In this document: positions 53,943-62,606 of the stretch, piece by piece
How positions within the stretch are numbered: the stretch's first letter is position 1
Layout of the letters: every line of letters begins with the position of its first letter
Origin: Confluentibacter citreus
GTDB lineage: Bacteria > Bacteroidota > Bacteroidia > Flavobacteriales > Flavobacteriaceae
Direction of reading: 5' to 3'
Assembly: GCF_002807055.1 (NCBI RefSeq)
Contig: NZ_NIXN01000006.1
Span: forward strand, 62,001 to 126,000
DNA length: 64,000 bases
Made by a program: the position numbers and the translations under genes
The notes under the pieces: model-generated
What the model saw: only the letters and a program-made list of their open reading frames with translations
The model's database searches: none
What the model was told of the DNA's origin: nothing

Positions 53943-54980
53943 TTTCGAAATTAATAAAAGGGTTTTTATTAATTTCTCATTTTCTTCAGATGTACCCACT
54001 GTAAAACGTAAACAGTTTTCACAACCTACTTGCGTCGTTCTATTTCTAATCACAATTCCTTTTTCAATAAGCTGATTATAACGTTTGTTGGCATCATCTA
54101 CTTTTGCCAAAATGAAATTGGCATCCGAAGGATATATTTTTGAAACAAACGTAATGCTTTTTAACTCAGTCATTAATTTAGTTCGTTCCTTTAAAATATC
54201 ATGGATTTGATTGGAAGCTAAATCCTTTATACTTAGCAATTCAATGGCTTTTTTCTGAGTTAGCTCATTAATATTATAAGGCGGTTTAATCGTATTCAAA
54301 ACAGTAATGATTTCTGCCGAAGCATAACAAATACCTAAGCGAATCCCGGCCATGGCATAGGCTTTCGATAAGGTTTGCGTGACGACTAAATTCGGAAATT
54401 CATCCAATCTGCTAAGCCAACTGGCTTCATTTGAAAAATCAATATAAGCTTCATCAATAACCACCAATCCTTTAAATTCGGTAATAAGCTTTTCTATTTT
54501 AGAACTTTCAAAACTATTAGCAGTTGGATTGTTTGGCGAACACAGAAATAGAATTTTACTTTTTGCATTGGCTGCATTTAAAATCTGATTGACTTTCGGC
54601 TGAAATGTGTCATCCAAATCAACTTTAACAATATCTATCGCATTCAAATTTGCCAAAACTTCATACATACCATACGTTGGCGGCAAAATGATGACGTTAT
54701 CTTGATTTGGCTCACAAAATGCCCTGAAAATCAAATCTAAAACTTCGTCGCTGCCGTTTCCTAAAAGGATGTTTTTAGCAGAAATATTTTTTATTTTTGA
54801 AAGAATATCTTTTAATTTTCCTTGTTGTGGATCTGGGTAACGATTGACGCCGTTTTCAAACGGATTTTCATTGGCATCTAAAAATACCATATCAGCAGGC
54901 ACGCCTTGAAATTCATCCCGCGCAGATGAATAAGGTTTTAGTGCTTTAATTGTTGGCCGTATTAAGTCTTGTATGTTCAT
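53937..54980 (-). CDS. hisC: Histidinol-phosphate aminotransferase
   Basis: A 347-residue PLP-dependent fold type I aminotransferase. Seen: LDANENPF, ILLGNGSDEVLDLI, LCSPNNPT, the aromatic region VVIDEAYIDF and the PLP lysine in TQTLSKAYAMAGIRLG. It converts imidazole acetol phosphate to histidinol phosphate. Its TGA stop is supplied by a REP-like palindrome at 53924-53942. A pair of palindromic repeats fills the gap to hisD. Confidence 0.95.
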   Translation of the reverse strand: MNIQDLIRPTIKALKPYSSARDEFQGVPADMVFLDANENPFENGVNRYPDPQQGKLKDILSKIKNISAKNILLGNGSDEVLDLIFRAFCEPNQDNVIILPPTYGMYEVLANLNAIDIVKVDLDDTFQPKVNQILNAANAKSKILFLCSPNNPTANSFESSKIEKLITEFKGLVVIDEAYIDFSNEASWLSRLDEFPNLVVTQTLSKAYAMAGIRLGICYASAEIITVLNTIKPPYNINELTQKKAIELLSIKDLASNQIHDILKERTKLMTELKSITFVSKIYPSDANFILAKVDDANKRYNQLIEKGIVIRNRTTQVGCENCLRFTVGTSEENEKLIKTLLLISKS

Positions 54981-54991
54981 TTTTTTTTGTC

Positions 54992-55012
54992 ACACTGAAT
55001 TCATTTCAGTGT
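54992..55012. repeat. REP-like palindrome upstream of hisC
   Basis: ACACTGAA (54992-54999) pairs with TTCAGTGT (55005-55012). It is the same style of palindrome as at the GIY-YIG edges but with different end bases. Confidence 0.7.
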
Positions 55013-55044
55013 CTCATTAATTTTTATTTGTGATGCTGAAACAA

Positions 55045-55069
55045 CCCTTCGACTGCGCTCAGGGTGACA
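55045..55069. repeat. REP-like element in the hisD-hisC gap
   Basis: CCCTTCGACTGCGCTCAGGG plus TGACA. This exact style of sequence recurs between genes in many Bacteroidota genomes as a REP. It is far more GC-rich than its surroundings. Confidence 0.75.
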
Positions 55070-55090
55070 TCTTCGGCATTAAAAGTTACT

Positions 55091-56371
55091 TTATAAATCC
55101 TTCAATCGTATCGTTACCGCATTTTTGTGTGCTTGTAAGCCTTCTGCTTCAGCCATCAACTCAATAGCATTTCCTATATTCTTTAATCCTTCTTTTGATA
55201 TTTTCTGAAACGTCATGCTCTTTAAAAAGCTATCTAAGTTCACTCCAGAATAGGCTTTTGAAAATCCATTGGTTGGTAAGGTATGATTGGTTCCAGAGGC
55301 ATAATCACCAGCACTTTCTGGGGTATAATTACCTATAAAAATAGACCCTGCGTTAGCAATACCATTCACATAAAAATCATCATTTTTTGTACAGATGATA
55401 AAATGTTCTGGACCGTATTCGTTTATCAATTCCAAAGCGATATCCTCACTTTCAACATAAATCAGTTTAGAATTCGCTATAGATTTCTCAGCAATCGCTT
55501 TACGCGGAAGCAATTCCAATTGTTTTTCAATTTCTTGTGAAACATTTTTGATGACACCCATAGAGGTTGAAACCAAAATAACCTGACTATCAGTACCATG
55601 CTCGGCTTGGCTTAATAAATCGGAAGCCACATAAGCTGCGTTGGCGGTTTCATCAGCAACGACTAACAACTCACTAGGGCCTGCAGGCATATCGATAGCG
55701 ACGCCATATTTTGTTGCCAATTGTTTTGCAACCGTAACAAATTGATTGCCCGGACCGAAAATTTTATAGACTTTAGGAATCGATTCCGTGCCAAAAGTCA
55801 GTGCTGCAATTGCCTGAATACCTCCAACTTTAATAATTTTAGTAACCCCACAAAGTTGTGCCGTATATAAAATTTCTGGAGCAATGTTACCCTGTTTATT
55901 TGGTGGTGAGCATAATACAATCTCTTTACAGCCTGCAATTTGTGCGGGAACAGCTAACATCAACACCGTAGAAAATAACGGTGCTGTACCTCCTGGAATG
56001 TATAAACCGACCTTTTCAATAGGACGTTTTTCTTGCCAACAGCTAACACCTTCAGTAGTTTCTAAGGAAATTCTAGTTGTTTTTTGAGCTGCATGAAAGG
56101 CTACAATATTCAACTTTGCTAAGTCTATGGCATTCTTCAACGCATCTGAAACCAAAGTTGACGCTTCTTGAAGTTCTTCAGGAGTCACTAAATTGGAATC
56201 TAACTTTACGCCATCAAAACGTTCAGTGTATTTTTTAACGGCTAAATCCCCATCTGAACGCACTTCATTAAAAACAACATTGACCGTAGCTTCAATATCA
56301 TCTACTGTTTGTGTTGGTCGTTTTAATATGTCGGTCCAAGTTGTTTTACTCGGATTATCAATTATTTGCAT
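55091..56371 (-). CDS. hisD: Histidinol dehydrogenase
   Basis: A 426-residue zinc enzyme carrying out the last two oxidations to histidine. Family segments: GLYIPGGTAPLFSTVLML, PAGPSELLVVADE, LLSQAEHGTDSQV, the catalytic Glu-His in YGPEHFIIC, and DYASGTNHTLPT near the C-terminus. Standard length. It starts two bases after the GNAT gene stop. Confidence 0.96.
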   Translation of the reverse strand: MQIIDNPSKTTWTDILKRPTQTVDDIEATVNVVFNEVRSDGDLAVKKYTERFDGVKLDSNLVTPEELQEASTLVSDALKNAIDLAKLNIVAFHAAQKTTRISLETTEGVSCWQEKRPIEKVGLYIPGGTAPLFSTVLMLAVPAQIAGCKEIVLCSPPNKQGNIAPEILYTAQLCGVTKIIKVGGIQAIAALTFGTESIPKVYKIFGPGNQFVTVAKQLATKYGVAIDMPAGPSELLVVADETANAAYVASDLLSQAEHGTDSQVILVSTSMGVIKNVSQEIEKQLELLPRKAIAEKSIANSKLIYVESEDIALELINEYGPEHFIICTKNDDFYVNGIANAGSIFIGNYTPESAGDYASGTNHTLPTNGFSKAYSGVNLDSFLKSMTFQKISKEGLKNIGNAIELMAEAEGLQAHKNAVTIRLKDL

Positions 56372-56373
56372 CT

Positions 56374-56808
56374 TTAAAATTTTTTAATCATGTGATGTCC
56401 TAAAGCATTAAAGCCTTGCGATTCCCAAAACATCTTGCCTTTTATATTTTTTGCATAGCAATTTACTTCTAAGCCCTCACAGCCAATCTGTTTAGCGTAG
56501 TCAAATAACCATTGCATCATTAGATTACCAATGCCCTTACTACGGTATTCGGGTTTAACATAAACATTGTCTGGTTCTAAATGCTTTCCTGCATAAAGTT
56601 TATTTAATAACCAAAATCCGCAGATTCCTAGTAATTCATTTTCACGATAGACCCCGATACATTGGTAATTACCCATAGATAACATATCATCAAGGCGTTC
56701 TTTCAAGATTTGATATTCAAATCTTCCTTCATTAAGTAAAACCACGAGAGGAAGAATAGTTTCCATTTTTTCATAAGAAATCAACTCTATTTCAAACTCT
56801 GCTTTCAC
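56374..56808 (-). CDS. GNAT N-acetyltransferase inside the his operon
   Basis: A 144-residue GNAT-fold protein. The acetyl-CoA-binding motif A reads VYVKPEYRSKGIGNLMMQWLFDYA, with the R-x-x-G-I-G loop, and motif B includes NCYAKNIKGKMFWESQGF. The start is uncertain: GTG 56808 lies ten bases after the hisG stop and gives the conserved N-terminus, while the next ATG is 56766. It sits between hisG and hisD with tight spacing and must be co-transcribed. Substrate unknown. No acetylation step is part of histidine synthesis. Confidence 0.8.
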   Translation of the reverse strand: MKAEFEIELISYEKMETILPLVVLLNEGRFEYQILKERLDDMLSMGNYQCIGVYRENELLGICGFWLLNKLYAGKHLEPDNVYVKPEYRSKGIGNLMMQWLFDYAKQIGCEGLEVNCYAKNIKGKMFWESQGFNALGHHMIKKF

Positions 56809-56818
56809 TAAACAACTA

Positions 56819-57676
56819 TTACAAAACCATTTTTTCAATAGGACACACCAAAATGCCTTGAGCCCCATTCTTTTTTAACTCGTCTATCACGTTCCAGAAT
56901 TCATTTTTACTGATTACGGAATGTACAGAACTCCACCCTGCTTCCGCTAATGGCAAAACCGTTGGACTTTTCATACCCGGCAATACATTAATAATGTCTT
57001 GTATTCTGTCATTAGGCGCATTCAACAATATGTATTTAGATTGGCGTCCTTTTAAAACGGATTGAATCCTGAACTGAATCGTGTCTAAAATAGCTTGTTT
57101 TTCTTCACTTAATACTGGTGAAACGGCCAATACGGCTTCAGATTTTAAAATGGTTTCAACTTCTTTTAAATTGTTTTTGAATAAGGTGCTTCCGCTTGAA
57201 ACGATATCGCAAATGGCATCCGCTAGCCCAATATTAGGAGCAATTTCAACAGAACCATTAATGATATGAAGCTGAGCGTTAATCCCATTGTTATCTAAAT
57301 AATTTTGAACGGTATTTGGATATGATGTTGCAATACGTTTTCCATCCAAATCCTTGATACTATTATATTTCATAGACTTTGGAACTGCAATACAAACCTT
57401 GCATGAAGAAAACCCTAATTTTTCGGCGATTGTGATACCTTCCCCTTTTTCTATTAAAATATTTTCTCCAATTATGGCCGCATCAACTACACCGTCTTTT
57501 AAATATTGAGGAATGTCGCCATTTCTCAAATAAAACACTTCTACAGGAAACCCCTTGGCAGATGCTTTCAATTGATCTTTTCCATTATCGATATACACAC
57601 CGATATCTTTTAAAATATCCATAGATTCGTCGTGTAAACGACCCGCTTTTTGAACTGCAATTCTTAATTTACTCAT
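56819..57676 (-). CDS. hisG: ATP phosphoribosyltransferase
   Basis: A 285-residue long-form HisG, the feedback-regulated first enzyme of histidine synthesis. Seen: LRIAVQKAGRLHDES, IATSYPNTVQNYLD, AICDIVSSGSTL (PRPP loop) and a C-terminal regulatory domain (about 215-285) ending GAQGILVCPIEKM. ATG 57676 is chosen; a TTG at 57715 lies too near the terminator hairpin and adds 13 non-conserved residues. First structural gene after the hisL leader and attenuator. Confidence 0.95.
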   Translation of the reverse strand: MSKLRIAVQKAGRLHDESMDILKDIGVYIDNGKDQLKASAKGFPVEVFYLRNGDIPQYLKDGVVDAAIIGENILIEKGEGITIAEKLGFSSCKVCIAVPKSMKYNSIKDLDGKRIATSYPNTVQNYLDNNGINAQLHIINGSVEIAPNIGLADAICDIVSSGSTLFKNNLKEVETILKSEAVLAVSPVLSEEKQAILDTIQFRIQSVLKGRQSKYILLNAPNDRIQDIINVLPGMKSPTVLPLAEAGWSSVHSVISKNEFWNVIDELKKNGAQGILVCPIEKMVL

Positions 57677-57722
57677 TGTCTTGTTTTTATGAGTTTGAAA
57701 CAATCTAGTTGGCAATAAAATT

Positions 57723-57754
57723 AAAAAACCCGCTTGATTGTCTCAAACGGGTTT
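57723..57754 (-). terminator. Attenuator terminator before hisG
   Basis: On the minus strand AAACCCGTTTGA (57754-57743) pairs with TCAAGCGGGTTT (57737-57726) over 12 bp with one G-U, followed by a T-run. It lies between the his leader ORF and hisG. The 5' arm can instead pair with CTCAAGCG in the last codons of the leader (57799-57792). Confidence 0.85.
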
Positions 57755-57785
57755 AAAAAATATGTTGAATTTATTCAATACATCT

Positions 57786-57842
57786 TCAGTTCGCTTGAGT
57801 GCAAATTTGAAAATGATGGTGATGTGCTTGAATAAATGTCAT
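57786..57842 (-). CDS. hisL: his operon leader peptide
   Basis: An 18-residue ORF starting ATG and ending TGA, reading MTFIQAHHHHFQICTQAN, with four consecutive His codons at positions 7-10. It sits between a promoter-like sequence (57860-57891) and the attenuator terminator (57723-57754). Stalling at the His codons would leave the last codons (ACT CAA GCG) free to pair with the terminator's 5' arm and allow transcription into hisG. Reaching the stop would mask them and allow termination. This is the expected logic of histidine attenuation. Too short for routine gene finders. Confidence 0.85.
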   Translation of the reverse strand: MTFIQAHHHHFQICTQAN

Positions 57843-57859
57843 GTTTTATTAATTATGTG

Positions 57860-57891
57860 CAAATATCTATAAATTAAGTTTAAAATTCCAA
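57860..57891 (-). promoter_or_regulatory. Likely his operon promoter
   Basis: On the minus strand TTG (57891-57889), a 21-base spacer and GATATTTG (57867-57860) match the consensus except for G in place of the first T. The start point would be near 57853, just before the leader ATG at 57842. Confidence 0.6.
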
Positions 57892-57938
57892 ATAATTTCA
57901 ACAAAACTTAATTATGGAAACTATTTAAGTCTAAAAAA

Positions 57939-58754
57939 CTATTGATTTCCTAAAATAATAGGCAACCCGCTATCGCCCGAACCTATTACAATGACTTTAC
58001 TATTGGGAGATTCCGCTAATTTCATGGTGGCATCAATACCTTTATCTTGTAAAATTTTATCCGTTAAAGAGGCACTTAATATTCTGTTGGATTCTGCTTT
58101 TCCTTGAGCTTCAATAATTACTTTTTCTGCTTCTTTAGCCGCTGTTACCAATCTAAACTCATATTCCAATGATTCCTGTTCTTGTTTTAATTTGCGTTCA
58201 ATGGCATCTTTAATTGTTGGAGGTAACGTCACATCTCGAACTAAAACTTCATTTAATTGGATATATTGATCCTCAACTATTTTCTTTGTTTCTTCAAATA
58301 TTTCTTGCTGGATGGCATCTCTTTTACTGGAATACAATTGTTCGGGCGTATAACGACCAACAACGCTACGGGCGGCAGAACGTATAGCTGGAAGCAGTAC
58401 ACGTTCTTTATACATTTCGCTCTTTTCTTGATGTAATTTCCCTAAATTCTTAAAATCCGGTTGAAACCAAACAGATGCTTCCAATTTTATATCCAGTCCA
58501 TTTGATGACAACACATTCATCTTCTCAAGTATTTCTTGTTGGCGCACTTCATAAACAATAACTTTATTCCAAGGTGCTACAATATGAAATCCTTCACCTA
58601 AAGGTGGTTTATCCGTTACAACACCATTGTCAAAAGTTTTATAAAGTACCCCGGCTTCACCAGAACCTATGGTTACTGCTGATTTTGCCAATACTATGAT
58701 AAGTATGATTATAGTGATTATTACAGGTATGGTCACTTTAGGTAATTTTTCCAT
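57939..58754 (-). CDS. Prohibitin/SPFH-family protein
   Basis: A 271-residue membrane protein: one N-terminal hydrophobic segment (VTIPVIITIIILIIVLAKSAV), then an SPFH/band-7 domain (about 30-200; GEAGVLYKTFDNG, LEASVWFQPDF, AARSVVGRYTPEQLYSSKR, NEVLVRDVTLPP), and a coiled-coil helix (KLKQEQESLEYEFRLVTAAKEAEKVIIEAQGKAES). Such proteins assemble into large membrane cages that influence proteases or lipid organisation. Eleven bases after the VWA gene, so one operon with it. Confidence 0.85.
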   Translation of the reverse strand: MEKLPKVTIPVIITIIILIIVLAKSAVTIGSGEAGVLYKTFDNGVVTDKPPLGEGFHIVAPWNKVIVYEVRQQEILEKMNVLSSNGLDIKLEASVWFQPDFKNLGKLHQEKSEMYKERVLLPAIRSAARSVVGRYTPEQLYSSKRDAIQQEIFEETKKIVEDQYIQLNEVLVRDVTLPPTIKDAIERKLKQEQESLEYEFRLVTAAKEAEKVIIEAQGKAESNRILSASLTDKILQDKGIDATMKLAESPNSKVIVIGSGDSGLPIILGNQ

Positions 58755-58765
58755 TATATTTTAGT

Positions 58766-60799
58766 TTAAATTAATCCGTTATATTTCCTTAAAAACCATT
58801 CGATAGTCAGAGTTAAGGCTATTAGAAGGAGTAGATATTTCCAATCTATCAAAGGTATGGTATTTTTATTGCTTTTTTGGATTGCTACAAAACGATTATC
58901 GTTTAATAAATCATTTACCAAGGTATTGGTATCATCAATAAAATAACTTTTTCCGTCACTATTATTGGCTAAACGTTGCAGTTTCGTTACATCGGCATTT
59001 AAGAATTGCTGCTCAACATCGTATTCTAAAATTTGAAAACTCCCTGATTGTGATATGTTTTCATTTTTCGCATATACTTTAAAGGTGTATTCTGAAGGAG
59101 ATAAATTACTTAAATCGACTTGGTAATTATTATTTTTTAAAATTAAAGGAAAACTTTTTTCTTTATTTGAAATAGTGTCTTTTACTGAAATGGTAAGTGT
59201 TTCACGAGCATCAAATTCAAAGTTTTTGTCAAAGAATTGCGCTTTGATAATAATATTTCCTGTGCCATTATAGAAGGATTCGTAATCTACATTAAGTCTG
59301 TTTCTCTTTTTATTCGAAGCTAAATATTGAACCAGCTTTCCAATAAAATTATCAAAGTCATTAAAGGATTTCGCATTGATATAACTCTGTGCCCTCCATT
59401 GCCAAATATTTTCACCAAACAAAATGCCTTCTCTTTTTCCATTGGTTTCAAAAGTTGCCAATAATGGTTCTTTAGTAGAAATATTGTTGACTTTTTTAAA
59501 AAGAATGGTTTCAAAGGGTATTGAAAACGTCACGTCACCGTAATTTGATTTTAAGGGTGGAAATGATTCAAAGTCAATATCGTCAATTATGAAGGGAGCA
59601 AAATTTAGATTCATTTCAGATTGATAATCTTCGAACTGACCTGTTATTTGTTGGTTATAATTTTTATCAGTAGTATTTAAAAAATCAATGTCGGTTTTTG
59701 TTCCAACAATGATCATTTTATTTTTGTTTTCATTATCTAAAGCCTCAAATAACTGTTTAAACTTATTATTTGGTTGATACAATATAAATAATTGAAAATC
59801 ATTTATTTGATTAATTATATCATTTGGTTTTATGAATACAGCTTCCCGTTGTTCATTGCTTTCGATACTCTTTTTAAGCACGCCTAAATCTGGATGCAAA
59901 AAGTCGCTTACAAGGGCTACTTTTGTCTTTTGATCAATGACTTCTACCGCAAAATTTTTGGTATTATTTACAATGTTTTTTTCATTGTTCAATGGCTCAA
60001 GTGTCGCTTTGTACGCGCTTACCCCTACGCTGTTTGCAGGCAATGTAAAATTGACAATCTTGGAGTTGTTACTTTTTGAAAACGTAATGGGCTGTGAATA
60101 AACTATATTATTTCCACTAGTGACAGTGAATTGGGAATTGATATTGCTGCTCCCGTTATAAATTAAAAATACTTCAATAGGAAAACTGTTTTTTAGAAAA
60201 GCATATTTGTTAACGTTTAACTGTTGAATTTTTAAATCAGTATAGTTAACGGTATCCCCTAAAATGATGGGATAGATAGATTGTTTATATGAATTTGAAC
60301 TGAATTCGTAATCACTACCATAAGTTTGATTCCCATCAGTAATTAATACCGTTGGTGAAATGGATTCTTTATAAATTTGGGATAATTGGTTGATGGCGTT
60401 GCTAATATTGGTTTGCTGCTTGGTAAAATTTAAAGAATCTTCAGAATTTAAATTATCACCAAAAGAATATAACTCAATATTAAATTTATTGGTTAAATCT
60501 GAGTTATTGGTTAAGGATTCAACAATTTTTAAAGAATTACTATCTTGATTTAAATGCTTAATCGAACTAGAATTATCAACAGCTATAATTAGATTAGGTT
60601 TTTCAGTATAAACTTCGAGATGTTCAAACTTAGGGTTGATGATAAGTAGTAGAATCGCAAAAAGCGTAAGAAATCTTAAAAAAATGAATGTCCAATATAG
60701 TTTGGAATGTCCTTTTGATTTGTTCCAATATTGAAAAAGCGCTAATAATAGCGCTAATAATCCTGCAAGTATGATAAAAACAAGAGTTATGGAACTCAT
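58766..60799 (-). CDS. VWA-domain membrane protein
   Basis: A 677-residue inner-membrane protein. Two N-terminal hydrophobic segments (SSITLVFIILAGLLALLLALF; WTFIFLRFLTLFAILLLII) are followed by a von Willebrand A domain with an imperfect MIDAS (LIIAVDNSSSIKHL; later TVLITDGNQTYGSD), beta-rich repeats, and a C-terminal hydrophobic segment (WKYLLLLIALTLTIEWFL). It resembles BatA/BatB-like and glutamine-amidotransferase-like proteins of Bacteroidota. Possible role in envelope or stress assembly, not established. Twenty bases after fabG, eleven before the prohibitin gene. Confidence 0.75.
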   Translation of the reverse strand: MSSITLVFIILAGLLALLLALFQYWNKSKGHSKLYWTFIFLRFLTLFAILLLIINPKFEHLEVYTEKPNLIIAVDNSSSIKHLNQDSNSLKIVESLTNNSDLTNKFNIELYSFGDNLNSEDSLNFTKQQTNISNAINQLSQIYKESISPTVLITDGNQTYGSDYEFSSNSYKQSIYPIILGDTVNYTDLKIQQLNVNKYAFLKNSFPIEVFLIYNGSSNINSQFTVTSGNNIVYSQPITFSKSNNSKIVNFTLPANSVGVSAYKATLEPLNNEKNIVNNTKNFAVEVIDQKTKVALVSDFLHPDLGVLKKSIESNEQREAVFIKPNDIINQINDFQLFILYQPNNKFKQLFEALDNENKNKMIIVGTKTDIDFLNTTDKNYNQQITGQFEDYQSEMNLNFAPFIIDDIDFESFPPLKSNYGDVTFSIPFETILFKKVNNISTKEPLLATFETNGKREGILFGENIWQWRAQSYINAKSFNDFDNFIGKLVQYLASNKKRNRLNVDYESFYNGTGNIIIKAQFFDKNFEFDARETLTISVKDTISNKEKSFPLILKNNNYQVDLSNLSPSEYTFKVYAKNENISQSGSFQILEYDVEQQFLNADVTKLQRLANNSDGKSYFIDDTNTLVNDLLNDNRFVAIQKSNKNTIPLIDWKYLLLLIALTLTIEWFLRKYNGLI

Positions 60800-60819
60800 T
60801 AAAATTTTACTTTCAAATA

Positions 60820-61566
60820 TTAAGTTAACATCCCGCCATCAACATTCAATGTTTGCCCAGTAATATAAGAACTCATATCGCTAGCTAAAAACACACAAGC
60901 ATTGGCTACATCTTCAGGAGTTCCACCACGTTTTAATGGAATACCGTCTCTCCAACCTTTAACCACATTCTCGTCCAGTTTGGCTGTCATCTCAGTTTCA
61001 ATAAAACCCGGCGCAATTACGTTGCTTCTTATATTTCTAGACCCCAGTTCTAAAGCCACAGATTTTGAAAATCCGATGATTCCCGCTTTTGATGCCGCAT
61101 AATTGGTTTGTCCTGCATTTCCTTTAACACCAACCACGGAACTCATGTTAATGATAGAACCTTTACGTTGTTTCAACATCGTTTTTTGCACAGCTTTGGT
61201 CATATTGAAAACCGATTTTAAATTGACCTCAATAACAGTGTCAAAATCAGCCTCACTAATCCGCATTAACAAATTATCTTTGGTAATACCTGCATTATTA
61301 ACCAAAATATCGATACTACCAAACTCGGCAGCTACATCGTCTGCTAATTTTTGAGCGTCGTTGAAACTCGCTGCATTACTTTTATAACCTTTGGCTTTAA
61401 CTCCTAAGGCATTTAATTCGTTTTCTAATTCATTAGCAGCTTCTACAGAAGAACTGTATGTAAAAGCAACATTAGCACCTTGTTCTGCAAATACTTGAGC
61501 GATTCCTCTTCCTATACCTCTACTAGCACCCGTTATAATTGCTGTTTTTCCTTCTAATAATTTCAT
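60820..61566 (-). CDS. fabG: 3-oxoacyl-ACP reductase
   Basis: A 248-residue short-chain dehydrogenase for the first reduction of fatty-acid elongation. It shows TGASRGIGRGIA (NADPH), VNNAG, the catalytic Ser in NMSSVVGVKG, Tyr/Lys in NYAASKAG, and the C-terminal GQTLNVDGGM. Its high similarity to classical FabG, and its size, support the name. First of fabG-VWA-prohibitin on the minus strand, after a sucD terminator. Confidence 0.93.
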   Translation of the reverse strand: MKLLEGKTAIITGASRGIGRGIAQVFAEQGANVAFTYSSSVEAANELENELNALGVKAKGYKSNAASFNDAQKLADDVAAEFGSIDILVNNAGITKDNLLMRISEADFDTVIEVNLKSVFNMTKAVQKTMLKQRKGSIINMSSVVGVKGNAGQTNYAASKAGIIGFSKSVALELGSRNIRSNVIAPGFIETEMTAKLDENVVKGWRDGIPLKRGGTPEDVANACVFLASDMSSYITGQTLNVDGGMLT

Positions 61567-61621
61567 TTAATTTTTATAAAAAAGTTGATTTTCAAATATA
61601 GTAATTACAAACTGTATCAAA

Positions 61622-61650
61622 TAAAAAAACCTCACAAAATCTTGCGAGGT
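61622..61650 (-). terminator. Intrinsic terminator after sucD
   Basis: On the minus strand ACCTCGCAAGATTTTGTGAGGT is a stem with one bulge, followed by a T-run (A at 61623-61629 on plus). It separates sucD from fabG. Confidence 0.82.
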
Positions 61651-61671
61651 CCTTATAATTTATATGTTTTA

Positions 61672-62544
61672 TTATGCTAAAACTTCAGCTACTTTTTTAC
61701 CTATTTCAGCAGGGGAATCCACTACATGAATACCACATTCTCTCATGATTTTCTTTTTAGCCTGAGCCGTATCGTCACTGCCACCAACAATAGCACCAGC
61801 GTGTCCCATGGTACGTCCAGCAGGAGCTGTTTCACCAGCTATAAAACCAACAATTGGTTTTTTACTGCCACTAGCTTTATACCAAAATGCAGCATCAGCT
61901 TCTAACTGACCTCCAATTTCTCCAATCATGACCACAGCTTTCGTTTCTGGGTCATTAATTAATAATTCAACAGCTTGTTTTGTAGTTGTTCCAATAATGG
62001 GGTCACCACCAATACCAATAGCTGTAGTAATTCCAAGACCTTGTTTTACAACTTGGTCCGCCGCTTCATAAGTCAATGTCCCTGATTTAGAAACAATACC
62101 TACATTCCCTTTTTTGAATACGAAACCTGGCATGATACCCACTTTAGCTTCTCCTGGCGTAATAACCCCTGGACAATTAGGACCTATCAAACGACAATCT
62201 TTACCTTTTATATATTCAGCAGCTGTAATCATGTCCGCTACAGGAATACCTTCTGTAATAGTAATAATCACTTTAATCCCAGCATCCGCAGCTTCCATAA
62301 TGGCATCTGCAGCAAAGGCTGGTGGAACAAAAATAATAGTAGTATCTGCACCCGCTTTTTGAACAGCTTCTAAAACCGTATCAAAAACAGGTCGGTCTAA
62401 ATGTGTTTGACCACCTTTGCCAGGCGTAACGCCACCCACAACATTGGTTCCATACTCAATCATTTGACTTGCATGGAATGTTCCTTCACTACCTGTAAAT
62501 CCTTGTACTATTATTTTTGAATCTTTGTTTACTAAAACACTCAT
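61672..62544 (-). CDS. sucD: Succinyl-CoA synthetase alpha subunit
   Basis: A 290-residue subunit. It shows CoA-binding [26 protein letters not shown], and the phosphohistidine in [15 protein letters not shown], with GPNCPGVI as the conserved loop. It makes succinate and ATP or GTP in the TCA cycle together with SucC, which is not in the window. Neighbours efp and lpxD-like are the common flavobacterial arrangement. Confidence 0.97.
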   Translation of the reverse strand: MSVLVNKDSKIIVQGFTGSEGTFHASQMIEYGTNVVGGVTPGKGGQTHLDRPVFDTVLEAVQKAGADTTIIFVPPAFAADAIMEAADAGIKVIITITEGIPVADMITAAEYIKGKDCRLIGPNCPGVITPGEAKVGIMPGFVFKKGNVGIVSKSGTLTYEAADQVVKQGLGITTAIGIGGDPIIGTTTKQAVELLINDPETKAVVMIGEIGGQLEADAAFWYKASGSKKPIVGFIAGETAPAGRTMGHAGAIVGGSDDTAQAKKKIMRECGIHVVDSPAEIGKKVAEVLA

Positions 62545-62606
62545 TTTGTATTGTTTTTTTTTAAATAAAGCAGTGCAAAAATACTTTATTGTGGTTAGTT
62601 TTCTGT

